From NCBI GenBank assembly GCA_947501685.1, contig CANMWQ010000002.1:576949-640948 (forward strand): DNA of 64,000 nt. The letters run 5' to 3'. This DNA comes from an uncultured Litoreibacter sp. (GTDB lineage: Bacteria; Pseudomonadota; Alphaproteobacteria; Rhodobacterales; Rhodobacteraceae). Positions 28,325 through 37,502 of this stretch are shown piece after piece. The notes beneath the pieces were generated by a model that was given only the letters and a program-made list of their open reading frames with translations, did not search any database and was not told the origin of the DNA. Each line of letters begins with the position of its first letter. The stretch's first letter is position 1. The translations under genes were made by a program, and so were the position numbers.

Positions 28325-29254
28325 GTGCCCAACATATTATTCTCCGCCAAGCCCGGTCGCTGGGACGAATTTCGGCCCCATCTTGAAACCGCTTTCGATG
28401 AGTTTGGGTTCGATTACACGCTGGCAACAGACTTCCCCGCCGAGCAGGTCGACTACATTGTCTACGCCCCCAACGGCCCCGTCACCGACCTGACGCCCTA
28501 CACCAACACCAAAGCCGTGCTGAGCCTGTGGGCAGGCGTGGAAAGCATCGTCGGAAACCAGACCCTGACCCAGCCGCTCTGCCGTATGGTCGATGAAGGG
28601 TTGACCGAAGGCATGGTCGAATGGGTCACCGGCCACGCGCTGCGCCACCATCTGGAGATGGACCGCCATATCCACACGCAATCCGGAGCATGGCTGGAAG
28701 GCGCCCCGCCACTGGCCCGCGAACGCAAGCTCTGCGTGCTCGGCCTTGGCGCGCTTGGCACGGCCTGCGCGCGGCAGCTGGCGAGGCTCAACTTCAAGAC
28801 CCATGGCTGGAGCCGCCGTGCAAAAGACGTCGCTGGCATCACCTGCCACCACGGCGACCAAGGCCTGCACGCCGCGTTGCAAGACGCGGATATCGTGATC
28901 CTGCTGCTACCCGACACCCCGGCAACCACCAATATCATCAATGCTGAGACGCTGGCGTTGCTGGCGCCGGGTGCCGCCATCATAAACCCCGGCCGAGGGC
29001 CCCTGATCGACGACGATGCACTCCTTGAGGCTTTGGACGTGGGCACGCTAGGCCACGCCACCCTTGATGTGTTTCGCATCGAGCCACTGCCCGAAAATCA
29101 TCCGTTTTGGGCCCATTCCAAGGTCACCGTCACGCCGCATATCGCGTCCGAAACCCGGCCCTCAAGTGCGGCCCGTGTCATTGCGGAGAACATCCGGAGG
29201 GGCGAGGCGGGCGAGCCGTTCCTGCACCTCGTGGACCGTCAAACCGGCTACTAG
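28325..29254 (+). CDS. Glyoxylate/hydroxypyruvate reductase A-type 2-hydroxyacid dehydrogenase
   Basis: A 309-residue NAD(P)-dependent D-2-hydroxyacid dehydrogenase of the GhrA type. The nucleotide-binding loop is VLGLGALGTACARQL (near residue 140). The catalytic Arg is in IINPGRGPLIDDDALLEAL, Glu in FRIEPLPENHPFW and His in VTPHIAS. The GTG start follows mrdB by three bases, so it may be read from the rod operon although its role is metabolic. It is convergent with the SseB-like gene by four bases. Confidence 0.88.
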   Translation: MPNILFSAKPGRWDEFRPHLETAFDEFGFDYTLATDFPAEQVDYIVYAPNGPVTDLTPYTNTKAVLSLWAGVESIVGNQTLTQPLCRMVDEGLTEGMVEWVTGHALRHHLEMDRHIHTQSGAWLEGAPPLARERKLCVLGLGALGTACARQLARLNFKTHGWSRRAKDVAGITCHHGDQGLHAALQDADIVILLLPDTPATTNIINAETLALLAPGAAIINPGRGPLIDDDALLEALDVGTLGHATLDVFRIEPLPENHPFWAHSKVTVTPHIASETRPSSAARVIAENIRRGEAGEPFLHLVDRQTGY

Positions 29255-30021
29255 AGTGTCGGCGGCTTGCTGGGATCCATCCCCGGCGCGCCGGGTCCTT
29301 CCCGGACCGAAATTTCTGGCAGATCAAACCGCAAACCAACTTTGGCCAGCTCTGCGGCCAATGGGTCGCTCACCCGGAAAAACGCCACATCAAGAGACCC
29401 CGCCTCAATGCCGCTAAAGACCAACGCCTCGTTCACTGCACGGGCCAGCGCGGGCTCCGCCCCCGGCACGGGGTCCAGAAAGGCCAGCATATGCGACTGC
29501 GCGCCGCCGGTGTAGCGCACCGCGCAGAGATAGGCGTAGCGCGCCAGACCCGCGGCCAGCGCCAATTTCGTGTCGAGCCCGCTGATCAACGCCTCTGGCA
29601 ACCCGGCGGGCGGTAGCAGCTCTTCGGGCGTGGCCTCGACGTCGTTAGGCGCGCTGCCTAAAGTGTCGTGCAGCCAGGCAATCGCCTCCGCAGGCAGAAC
29701 GATGGAGGAGGGGGCGACTTCCAAATTCAGCCCCAGCCCTAGCGATTTGTCGGCCAGCATCTGCGCCAAGGCCCGCCCTGACACGGCGGCATAAGGCGCG
29801 CTGCCGGCGAAATCGGCCAGCCGCTCTTCGCGGTCGAAGGCCAGAACTAAGGTTGCATCCTCCACCGGGAACAGGCGCGGGGTGATCTGGTCGCCTTCAG
29901 GTTCCCCGTCCAGCAGCAAGAACAGCTCCGCATCCGCCAGTCGTTCGTAAAACCGCAGCCGCGAGGCGTCGCTGGTTTCCATCTCGGCATGGGCCAAATC
30001 CAATGGGGTGGCAGGGCTCAT
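29251..30021 (-). CDS. SseB-family protein
   Basis: A 256-residue soluble protein. The N-terminal ~120 residues match the SseB N-terminal domain (FYERLADAELFLLL, TLVLAFDREERLADFAG, GLGLNLEVAPSSIVLPAEAI), and a C-terminal part of about 100 residues resembles the SseB C-terminal domain. The molecular function of this family is poorly defined. The start overlaps the stop of the upstream glycosylase-like gene, so they form a two-gene unit. Confidence 0.82.
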   Translation of the reverse strand: MSPATPLDLAHAEMETSDASRLRFYERLADAELFLLLDGEPEGDQITPRLFPVEDATLVLAFDREERLADFAGSAPYAAVSGRALAQMLADKSLGLGLNLEVAPSSIVLPAEAIAWLHDTLGSAPNDVEATPEELLPPAGLPEALISGLDTKLALAAGLARYAYLCAVRYTGGAQSHMLAFLDPVPGAEPALARAVNEALVFSGIEAGSLDVAFFRVSDPLAAELAKVGLRFDLPEISVREGPGAPGMDPSKPPTL

Positions 30022-30608
30022 AGGGGCGCGTCCAGCAATCGCGCAACATGCGACTGAATGCGTGGGATCACCTCCGCTTCGAACCAGTCATTTTTCTTCA
30101 GCCACCTGTTATTTCGGGGGCTCGGATGAGGTAGGACAAACACGCCGCTTTGCCCGTCGCTTGATCGTCTGACGGCCTCGGTCACGGCGACACCTTTCAA
30201 AGCGGGCAGGTGCCAGGCAATCGCATATTGGCCAAGAACCAAGGTCAGCTCTACTGCATTCAACGCGGCCATCACCTGCGCGCGCCACGCCTGCGCGCAT
30301 TCCGGACGGGGCGGCAGATCGCCCGAGGTGCCGGTCCCCGGAAAGCACAACCCCATTGGAAACAGCCCGATGCGCGGGTCTTCGTAGAACGTGGCCTCAT
30401 CGACGCCGAGCCACGCCCGCAACCGCACGCCAGACGGATCATCGAAGGGCCGGTCTTTGGCATGCGTGATCCGCCCCGGTGCCTGGCCGACGATCAACAC
30501 TTTGACGCGGGCGTCCAACTGGAAGATCGGGTTCGGGCCCAGCGGCAACCCGTCGCAAATCCGGCAAGCACGCATCGACGCCATGAGGGAGGCAAACTCG
30601 TCCGGCAT
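30018..30608 (-). CDS. Uracil-DNA glycosylase-family protein
   Basis: A 196-residue protein of the uracil-DNA glycosylase superfamily: N-terminal CRICDGLPLGPNPIF, active-site-like VLIVGQAPGRITHAKDRPFDD, and the C-terminal HPSPRNNRWLKKNDWF motif. Only two cysteines are near the N-terminus, so an iron-sulfur cluster as in family 4 is doubtful. The second ATG (30608) is preferred because GAGG lies six bases before it. It may remove uracil from DNA; catalytic ability is not proven by sequence alone. Confidence 0.82.
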   Translation of the reverse strand: MPDEFASLMASMRACRICDGLPLGPNPIFQLDARVKVLIVGQAPGRITHAKDRPFDDPSGVRLRAWLGVDEATFYEDPRIGLFPMGLCFPGTGTSGDLPPRPECAQAWRAQVMAALNAVELTLVLGQYAIAWHLPALKGVAVTEAVRRSSDGQSGVFVLPHPSPRNNRWLKKNDWFEAEVIPRIQSHVARLLDAPL

Positions 30609-30614
30609 GATCAT

Positions 30615-31069
30615 CCTCTTTGGATTGGTTCAAGATCAGGGTCTGTGGAGCAGTTAGCGCATCACACCCCGGCAGGCCAGCCTGCGGTGATGGCAGTCTT
30701 TCGCTGAAACAGGTTATCCGTCGGCGAAAACTGACCGCATAAACTGCGGAAACAAATCGCGTTTCGCCATTTCGGCCATGCTTCGCGCATTTCATTGCCC
30801 CGGTCGCAAATAGTTGCGCGTTACGGCACAGCGGGGCTGACTTCCCATTTGCCGGAGAGTAGGATGCCAACGGTAACGGTTAGCGTGGTGCGGGTCTTAA
30901 ACCGCAGTTAAGGCAAATCTGCTTTGATATCGAGGCGTGAAGGTCGCTCCACCGGGGTGTCACTTGCGCAAATTCGGGCAAAGCGGGCAAAGACAGACCA
31001 CGGCAATGCCAAACGGGCACAACCAGACCGAGGCTGACAAAGGCAAATGCAATGATGGGCGTATCCTAG
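30615..31069. other. Intergenic region between the glycosylase-like gene and kpsT-type gene
   Basis: About 455 bases without a convincing gene. It must carry the divergent promoters of the glycosylase/sseB pair and of the polysaccharide export genes. A short tandem motif, CGGTAACGGTTAGC near 30870, is visible, but I see no RNA gene, strong terminator or clear operator. Confidence 0.5.
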
Positions 31070-31729
31070 GTGATCGAGTTTCGAAACGTCAGCAAGTCCT
31101 TTTGGACAGGTACGCAGCGCAAGGTGATCCTTGACGGCGCGTCGTTTCGCGTTGATCTGGGTCACTCCGTTGGTATTTTGGCACCCAACGGGACCGGGAA
31201 AACCACTGTTATCAACATGATGGCGGGCCTTGAGAAGCCTGACGAGGGCGAGATCATTCGCACCTCGCGTATCTCCTTTCCGCTTGGGTTCATGGGCGGG
31301 GTTGTCCCCAAACACACAGCGACTGAAAACTGTCGCTATATCGCCCGGCTCTATTCGCTCGATCCCGATTATATCGAGGCCTTCTGCCGCTATCTGTGCG
31401 GGCTGAAGGAGTATTTCGACATGCCCGTCGGGACCTATTCGTCCGGCATGAAGGCGCGCTTCACCTTTGCGTTGATGCTGGCACTGGAATTTGACATTTA
31501 CTTGGTGGATGAGGGCATGCCCTCGACGACGGATGTTGAATTCAACCAAAGGGCCGGGGCGATCTTGCGCGAACGGCTGCAAACGGCGACCTTGGTGGTG
31601 GTCAGCCATCAGGCCGAAACACTGGAAAAATTCTGTCGGTCAGCGGGGGTGCTGATCAACGGCAAGCTGCATATGTTCGACACGTTGGAAGAGGCGAAGA
31701 GGCTCTATGAGTACGAAACCCAAAGCTAG
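31070..31729 (+). CDS. KpsT-type polysaccharide ABC exporter ATPase
   Basis: A 219-residue ATP-binding subunit of the capsule/polysaccharide (KpsMT) type: Walker A APNGTGKTTVINMM near residues 40-53, the KpsT-type signature YSSGMKARFTFALMLALEFD, and Walker B YLVDEGMP. GTG start. It probably energises export of a lipid-linked polysaccharide across the inner membrane. The permease partner (KpsM) is not in the window. It overlaps the next gene (KpsE-like) by 23 bases. Confidence 0.88.
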   Translation: MIEFRNVSKSFWTGTQRKVILDGASFRVDLGHSVGILAPNGTGKTTVINMMAGLEKPDEGEIIRTSRISFPLGFMGGVVPKHTATENCRYIARLYSLDPDYIEAFCRYLCGLKEYFDMPVGTYSSGMKARFTFALMLALEFDIYLVDEGMPSTTDVEFNQRAGAILRERLQTATLVVVSHQAETLEKFCRSAGVLINGKLHMFDTLEEAKRLYEYETQS

Positions 31730-33452
31730 AAAGTTTCGCATCCGGCGGTCCGCCCAAGAGACGGAGCAGCAGGCGGAACAGCAGGCCGCGAAGGCGGTGG
31801 GCGCATCAGACCAGATGTTCGCCCCTCCTAAAGATGATGGGTTTGGCAACCAGAGCTTTCCCAGCGCCGAGGGCTATGAGGACGAAGAAAGCGTGACCAC
31901 ACCCGTGGCACCGCCCGCGTTAAAACCTCCGAAAGCCGATACCACGCAAGCCGCCGTTGAAGACACTCCTTCTGCCCAGCCGGGTGATCAGACGGGGAGC
32001 AACACAATTGATGCGATCCGCCGCGAGGGCCTGACAGGCCGTCAACTGCGCATGGCCCGCCGGGTTGCGCAAAAGCAAGGCATGTCGCCAACGTCCGATT
32101 TTGATGCCGTGCGCCAGCTGCGCGACGCCGGCATTGATCCGTTCAAACGCGCCAACATGCTGGAACTGGTGGTCTCTGACGCGCGCGCCGGACAGCCTGC
32201 CCCCAACACGCCTGTGGGTCAGGCCCTGCAAACGGCTCCGGGGATGCAAATCACGCCGACCCAAATGCCCGCCGGGGGCGGAGTGCCGTCAACAGAGGTG
32301 CTGGACGCCCAGGAACGCGCCCGTGACGTGATGGACATCCAACGCGACATCGCCCGCCGTCGCCGCCGCCGCGCGATGATGCTGGCGATGCGGATGCTGT
32401 TCTTTGTGCTGCTGCCCACCGCGCTGGCGGGGATATATTACTACGCCATTGCGACACCAATGTACGGCACCAAATCTGAGTTTGTCATTCAATCCGCCGA
32501 TCCCGCAGGTGGCGCGGGCGGTGGCTTGCTATCCGGCTCTCCTTTGGGAAGCAGCCAGGACTCGATCACCGTGCAAGGCTATCTCCAATCCCGCGACGCC
32601 ATGCTGCGCCTTGATGCCGATGAAGGGTTCCGGGAGCATTTCAGCCAGGATTTCATCGACGCCATCCAGCGCCTTGACACCGACGCCACACAGGAGGCGG
32701 CCTACAAGAAATACCAGAAAAGCGTGAAAATCGGCTACGATCCGACAGAGGGCATCATCAAGATGGAGGTCATCGCCGCCTCCCCTGAGGAAAGCGCGGA
32801 GTTCTCCAAGCAGCTCATCACCTATGCCGAGCAGCAGGTCGACCAGCTGACCGCCCGCAAACGCGGCGACCAGATGAAAGGCGCAGATGAAAGCCGCAAG
32901 GATGCCGAACGCAAGATGGTGGAGGCGCAAAACAAGATCGTCGAGATTCAAGAGAAACTTGGCGTCCTCAGCCCCGAAAGCGAGGTTCAAGCCGTGTTTG
33001 GTCAGATCACCCAGCTGGAAAGCGAGCTGTTGACCGAGCGTATCTCTTTGCAACAATTCCTTGCCAATGCCCGGCCCAACGACGCCAAGGTCTCCGCCGC
33101 GCAAAATAAGGTTGAGGAGCTGGAGCGCCTGATCGACGAAAAGCGGTCCCAGCTGACCGAAAGCAGCGCCAGCTCCGGGTCCCTTGCACGCATCTCCGGC
33201 CAGCTTCTGGTGGCGCAGGCCGATCTTGAGGTCCGCCAGGGCCTGCTGGCCCAAGCCGAAGGCGCGTTCGAGGCGGCGCGTCTCGAAGCAAACCGTCAGG
33301 TGCGCTACCTCTCCGTCGCGGTGAACCCCATCGCGCCTGACGAGCCCACCTATCCACGCGCGTTCGAGAATACGATTCTCGCCTTCCTGATCTTTTCAGG
33401 CATCTACCTGATGGTCTCGCTCACCTCCTCAATCCTACGCGAACAGGTCTAG
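31707..33452 (+). CDS. KpsE/WcbD-type polysaccharide export inner-membrane protein
   Basis: A 581-residue protein with an unusually long, Gln/Pro-rich cytoplasmic N-terminus of about 220 residues, an Arg-rich RRRRRAMMLAMRMLFF segment followed by a transmembrane helix (about 225-245), and a Wzz-like periplasmic region (MYGTKSEFVIQSADP, then about 250 residues of coiled coil). A second helix is near the C-terminus. Such proteins couple the ABC exporter to the outer-membrane channel and influence chain export. The N-terminal extension is longer than in classical KpsE. Confidence 0.85.
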   Translation: MSTKPKARKFRIRRSAQETEQQAEQQAAKAVGASDQMFAPPKDDGFGNQSFPSAEGYEDEESVTTPVAPPALKPPKADTTQAAVEDTPSAQPGDQTGSNTIDAIRREGLTGRQLRMARRVAQKQGMSPTSDFDAVRQLRDAGIDPFKRANMLELVVSDARAGQPAPNTPVGQALQTAPGMQITPTQMPAGGGVPSTEVLDAQERARDVMDIQRDIARRRRRRAMMLAMRMLFFVLLPTALAGIYYYAIATPMYGTKSEFVIQSADPAGGAGGGLLSGSPLGSSQDSITVQGYLQSRDAMLRLDADEGFREHFSQDFIDAIQRLDTDATQEAAYKKYQKSVKIGYDPTEGIIKMEVIAASPEESAEFSKQLITYAEQQVDQLTARKRGDQMKGADESRKDAERKMVEAQNKIVEIQEKLGVLSPESEVQAVFGQITQLESELLTERISLQQFLANARPNDAKVSAAQNKVEELERLIDEKRSQLTESSASSGSLARISGQLLVAQADLEVRQGLLAQAEGAFEAARLEANRQVRYLSVAVNPIAPDEPTYPRAFENTILAFLIFSGIYLMVSLTSSILREQV

Positions 33453-33457
33453 CCTCT

Positions 33458-34291
33458 ATGAAAACCGTCTCTTTCGGCAAGGTGCAGGCGTCCAACGACC
33501 TGCCGCTAACTGTCATCGCAGGCCCGTGCCAGCTTGAATCCTACGACCACGCGCTGATGATTGCTGAGCAAATGGCCGAGGCCTGCGCCAAGGCCGGGGC
33601 GGGCTACGTCTTCAAGGCGAGCTATGACAAAGCCAATCGCACGTCGCTCTCGGGCAAACGCGGTTTGGGGATCGAGGAAGGCCTTTCCGTCCTGTCCAGA
33701 ATTCGCGATGCGGTCGGCTGCCCCGTGCTCACGGATGTCCACGCGCCAGAGCAATGCCAAGCCGTGGCCGACGCCGTCGACGTGATGCAGATCCCTGCAT
33801 TCCTCAGCCGCCAGACCGATCTGCTGGTGGCCGCAGGGAAAACCGGCGCTGTAATCAACATCAAGAAGGGCCAGTTCTTGGCCCCGTGGGACATGCCCAA
33901 CGTGATCTCCAAAGTGGAAAGCACCGGCAACGAAAACATTCTCCTGACGGAGCGCGGGGCCTCCTTTGGCTACAACACGCTCGTCGCCGATTTCCGCGCG
34001 CTGCCCACCATGGCAAAAACCGGCTACCCGGTGATCATGGACGCGACCCATTCCGTGCAACAGCCCGGAGGGCAGGGCGGCTCCTCAGGCGGCCAACGCG
34101 AATTCGCCCCCGTCATGGCGCGCGCGGCGGTGTCACTTGGCATCGCAGGGGTGTTCATCGAAACTCACGAGGCTCCGGACACCGCCCCATCCGACGGGCC
34201 CAACATGATCCCCCTCGATCAAATGCCCGCGCTTGTCGCAAGCTTGATGGGTTTCGACAAGCTGGCGAAAGAGAACCCCTGTAGGGTTTAG
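33458..34291 (+). CDS. kdsA: 3-deoxy-8-phosphooctulonate (KDO-8-P) synthase
   Basis: Condenses phosphoenolpyruvate with arabinose-5-phosphate to KDO-8-phosphate for lipopolysaccharide or capsule. The 277-residue TIM-barrel protein has IAGPCQLESYDHAL, FKASYDKANRTSLSGKRG, the LTDVHAPEQ block, and MDATHSVQQPGG followed by HEAPDTAPSDGPNM. Length is typical. It follows the export gene by five bases, linking KDO supply with polysaccharide export. Confidence 0.95.
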   Translation: MKTVSFGKVQASNDLPLTVIAGPCQLESYDHALMIAEQMAEACAKAGAGYVFKASYDKANRTSLSGKRGLGIEEGLSVLSRIRDAVGCPVLTDVHAPEQCQAVADAVDVMQIPAFLSRQTDLLVAAGKTGAVINIKKGQFLAPWDMPNVISKVESTGNENILLTERGASFGYNTLVADFRALPTMAKTGYPVIMDATHSVQQPGGQGGSSGGQREFAPVMARAAVSLGIAGVFIETHEAPDTAPSDGPNMIPLDQMPALVASLMGFDKLAKENPCRV

Positions 34292-34521
34292 GCGCATGTG
34301 ACTGCCAAAAGGGCGGTCTATAGCAATCCTCAGATGCCAGATAAATGCCCAGTCGGTTCTCAGCCGCGTTAAATGTCGCATTTGCGGCGCGCTGGGGTTT
34401 TCTGGATCATGGCGGGCACTGATAAATCAAATTCGATGTATTTCAGACCGGATCGGTAACCTGCTGAAGACGTCTGACCGTTATCTCTGCCGAGAGGAAC
34501 GTCAGTCTTGAAGGATTCACA

Positions 34522-35619
34522 ATGTCCACGGTTAATTGGTCAGCGATTTATTTGGGAAACATGGCCGATCTGGATACAGACGAGTCGGATCGTCCGGCCG
34601 AAGGCGCAGGCACAGTGCCGACAACCTTTGGTTCGGTCTCTGACCCGCTAAGCGACAATGTCATCACGCTGCAAAGTGAGAGTACCGACGGCAATACGCG
34701 CATGACTCGGGACAATGATGCCACAACCGACCAGATCACCTATGAGACATCGCCGGGCGGCCCAACACAGACCTCGACACTGGATACGATTTTCAATGCC
34801 AGCTTGCAGGTGACGTTTGACGACGGCAACACCCTTTCCAGCAGCGCCTTTTACATCGTTCAGGATACCGACGGAAACCTGTTTCTGCTGGGCGATGACT
34901 TTGCTTTTTCGTCGGGCACACTGGGCAGCAAGCCTATAGACAGCATTCAAATCCTCAGTCTCAACGACGGTGGAAATTTCAGCATTAAACAAGAAGATGT
35001 TGATGGCGGCACCTTCATGTCAACCAGCTCCGGACCAACGATTTGCCTTCTGGCGCAGACACGGATCGCGACGCCGCTGGGCGAGGTGGCGGCGGGCGAT
35101 CTGCGTCAAGGCGATAAAGTCATGACTTTGGATAACGGTGCACAGCCTATCCTTTGGGTCGCGCGTCAACGTATGCGTTTCCAAAGTGGCAGGGACGATT
35201 TCAAGCCCTACCATTTCCGCAAGGGCGTACTGGGCGAAGGATTGCCGCGCCGGAATTTGCAATTGTCAAAGCAACACAGGGTGTTGCTGCGGGCAGGTGG
35301 TGCCGAGCATTTGGGACCAGCGGGTGGATTTGCAGGACTTGACGGGGTTTCGCAAATGACCAGTGCGCAGGATGTGACATTCATCAATTTTCTGCTTCCG
35401 GGCCACCAGATCATCTTTGCTGAAGGCGTGCCTGTGGAAAGCTTGTATTTGGGTCCAACTTGCATCGCGAGGCTGTCACAACGTGAGCGAGTTGAAATCG
35501 CAGCAGCGATCGGTGCCGATGACCTGACAAAGGTGAACCCCAACCGCGCGCGCCCATTCCTGACACCCAGGCAGACGGCAACCCTTTTGCGGCAGGAGGC
35601 GGAAGCCCATTATGTCTAA
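34522..35619 (+). CDS. Hint-domain (Hedgehog/intein-like) protein
   Basis: A 365-residue protein with an AAGGAT ribosome site. Residues 1-174 are acidic and Asp/Thr/Ser-rich without a classical signal peptide. A Hint domain begins at Cys175 (TICLLAQTRIATPLGEVAAG) and continues with LRQGDKVMTLDNG, LQLSKQHRVLL and HQIIFAEGVPVESLYLG. Hint domains self-cleave at the initiating Cys in hedgehog proteins and inteins; these bacterial versions are frequent in Rhodobacterales and of unclear role. The acidic N-part and lack of Sec signal would suit type I secretion (inference). It stands alone. Confidence 0.85.
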   Translation: MSTVNWSAIYLGNMADLDTDESDRPAEGAGTVPTTFGSVSDPLSDNVITLQSESTDGNTRMTRDNDATTDQITYETSPGGPTQTSTLDTIFNASLQVTFDDGNTLSSSAFYIVQDTDGNLFLLGDDFAFSSGTLGSKPIDSIQILSLNDGGNFSIKQEDVDGGTFMSTSSGPTICLLAQTRIATPLGEVAAGDLRQGDKVMTLDNGAQPILWVARQRMRFQSGRDDFKPYHFRKGVLGEGLPRRNLQLSKQHRVLLRAGGAEHLGPAGGFAGLDGVSQMTSAQDVTFINFLLPGHQIIFAEGVPVESLYLGPTCIARLSQRERVEIAAAIGADDLTKVNPNRARPFLTPRQTATLLRQEAEAHYV

Positions 35620-35756
35620 GGCATCAAGTGCAGAGCCAAAACACATAATTCGCTTCGAAATGCAGCCAATTTTCTGCGCGTTCGGATGGCGCGTGCACTA
35701 AGTTAATAAGGTCTTACCAAATTTAAATTATAATTTAAAATCAACAAATTAGAGAA

Positions 35757-35775
35757 TGCGACGCGTGCGTCGCTT
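35757..35775. repeat. GC-rich palindrome after the HI0933-type gene
   Basis: GCGACGCGTGCGTCGC forms a near-perfect 7-bp stem in an otherwise AT-rich spacer between two convergent genes. There is no T-run, so it is a hairpin of uncertain use, perhaps a Rho-aided terminator. Confidence 0.4.
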
Positions 35776-35777
35776 GG

Positions 35778-36956
35778 CTAGCACACCTGCCCAGCTGCCC
35801 ATCCAGAGGACCAGGCCCACTGGAAATTATAGCCTCCCAGCCACCCTGTCACGTCCACGACCTCCCCAATGAAATACAACCCCGGCTGCGCCCGTGCTTC
35901 CATCGTTCTGCTGTCCAATCCGTTCGTATCGACCCCTCCCAAGGTCACCTCCGCCGTCCGGTAGCCCTCCGACCCCGTGGGTTTCATCCGCCAGTCATGC
36001 AGCGCCGCCGACAGCCGCGCCAAGGACGCCTTGCCCTGATCCCCCAACGTACCCAAGACCCCAGCCTCCTCCACAACCAAAGCCGCCAGTTTTTCAGGCA
36101 TATGTCGCGCCAAAGCGTTCTTAATCGACAGCTTGCCAAACCCGCTACGATCATCCGAAAGCCGCGCGACAACATCCACCCCCGTCATCAAATCAACAGC
36201 GATCTCATCCCCCTCGGTCCAATAGGAGGACACCTGCAAGACAGAAGGCCCCGACAGCCCGCGATGGGTGAAGAGCAACCCTTCCTCAAAACTGGTTCGC
36301 CCACAGCTCACCCGCGCGGCTACCGAAATACCCGGCAAGGCCGCGGTCCGCTCCAGAAGCGCGGGCCCAAAGGTCAGCGGCACCAGCCCCGCCCGCGTCG
36401 GCACCAGTTCAAGGCCGAACTGTTCCGCTATTTTGTAGCCAATGCCCGTTGCGCCCATCTTCGGGATCGATTTGCCACCGGTCGCCACAACCACAGCCTC
36501 CGCCCGCACATCCAGCCCGCCACACGACACTGCAAACCCACCGCCGTCCAAGGCCCGCACATTGCCCACCTGAGTTTCCAGACGCGTCTCGACACCGGCC
36601 CCAGACAACCTGTCCGTCAGCATCGCAATGATCTGTTTTGCTGAACCATCGCAAAAAAGCTGCCCAAGGGTCTTCTCATGCCAAGCGATGCCCGCCGCAT
36701 CGACCAGCGCAATGAAATCCCACTGGGTGAAGCGCTTGAGAGCAGAAACAGCGAACCGAGGATTGCCTGATAGAAACTTCTCTGCGGAGATGTTCAGGTT
36801 GGTAAAGTTGCACCGCCCCCCACCAGAGATGCGGATTTTCTCCCCGGGCTTTTTTGCGTGATCAACCAGCAGCACCCTCCGCCCACGCTGCCCAGCTTCG
36901 GCCGCGCAAAACATCCCGGCAGCTCCAGCGCCCAAGACAATGACATCAAACTCCAT
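35778..36956 (-). CDS. HI0933/BaiN-family NAD(P)/FAD-dependent oxidoreductase
   Basis: A 392-residue flavoprotein with the FAD-binding motif DVIVLGAGAAGMFCAAEAGQRG at the N-terminus (residues 4-24), the family block KISGGGRCNFTN-like KIRISGGGRCNFTNLN, VVVATGGKSIPKMGATGIGY, and the C-terminal GLYFIGEVVDVTGWLGGYNFQ. Family members reduce flavins or steroid/bile-acid substrates, or act in tRNA metabolism; the substrate here is unknown. Confidence 0.9.
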   Translation of the reverse strand: MEFDVIVLGAGAAGMFCAAEAGQRGRRVLLVDHAKKPGEKIRISGGGRCNFTNLNISAEKFLSGNPRFAVSALKRFTQWDFIALVDAAGIAWHEKTLGQLFCDGSAKQIIAMLTDRLSGAGVETRLETQVGNVRALDGGGFAVSCGGLDVRAEAVVVATGGKSIPKMGATGIGYKIAEQFGLELVPTRAGLVPLTFGPALLERTAALPGISVAARVSCGRTSFEEGLLFTHRGLSGPSVLQVSSYWTEGDEIAVDLMTGVDVVARLSDDRSGFGKLSIKNALARHMPEKLAALVVEEAGVLGTLGDQGKASLARLSAALHDWRMKPTGSEGYRTAEVTLGGVDTNGLDSRTMEARAQPGLYFIGEVVDVTGWLGGYNFQWAWSSGWAAGQVC

Positions 36957-37048
36957 GCCCGGCCTCTAAGCCCCGACCATCAGCGCTGCAAGCTGCGATT
37001 TTGGGGGTTGAAGTGCAAAAGCCCTCGCATTAAATCAACTCTCACTGT

Positions 37049-37123
37049 TGGGGTGTAGCCAAGTGGTAAGGCAACGCTTTTTGGTAGCGTGCACCGTAGG
37101 TTCGAATCCTACCACCCCAGCCA
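37049..37123 (+). tRNA. tRNA-Gln(UUG)
   Basis: A full cloverleaf: acceptor TGGGGTG/CACCCCA (37049-37055 with 37113-37119), D arm GCC..GGC, anticodon stem ACGCT/AGCGT with loop TTTTGGT giving anticodon TTG, T arm GTAGG-TTCGAAT-CCTAC, discriminator G and encoded CCA. Its 3' end borders an AT-richer, repeat- and IS-bearing region, consistent with use as an integration site. Confidence 0.95.
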
Positions 37124-37439
37124 CTTCTCTCTCATCGTTAGGCTAATAGCGGGTTAGCCCCTTCCCTTAGCCTAATGTGCCCCTGATAATGCCCCTCTTT
37201 TTGGTGGGGGATGAGGAGGATAAGGGGTACCTATTACGGGGGCGATAGGTATGAGTAATGGAATAGGGGGACCTAACGAGAAGACCCGGAACCACCACCC
37301 ATCGCCCATCATTATCCCCCCAAATAGGCTAACCGCTCTTGGAACACCCGTCTACGAGCCAGATACCCGGGAGAGCGATCCAGCCTACGCATTTCCAAGT
37401 AGTCCTCCACCAAGTGCAGGGTGTCTAGCTTCATCACAT
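37124..37439. other. Repeat-containing gap next to tRNA-Gln
   Basis: About 316 bases between the tRNA and the IS3-type element. It holds TTAGGCTAA (37138-37146) inverted as TTAGCCTAA (37167-37175), a third TAGGCTAA copy near 37325, and an ACCTAT/ATAGGT dyad near 37229-37250. Clustered inverted motifs beside a tRNA 3' end resemble integrase arm sites, but no integrase is present. A short reverse-strand gene remnant lies at its right end. Confidence 0.45.
37312..37434 (-). pseudogene. Short remnant of an unidentified gene cut by the IS element
   Basis: A 40-residue frame beginning MKLDTLHLVEDYLEMRRLDR and ending in RLAYLGG. It is helical and charged, protein-like in codon use, and stays open back to the IS boundary at 37440. 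The other side of the IS carries no continuation, so the 5' part seems to have been lost. I cannot assign a family. Confidence 0.3.
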
Positions 37440-37502
37440 TGGACCTGTCGCGGTTTGATGCCGCTCCTTTGATAGCATTTATTGCAACAAAGGAGACGAA
37501 TT

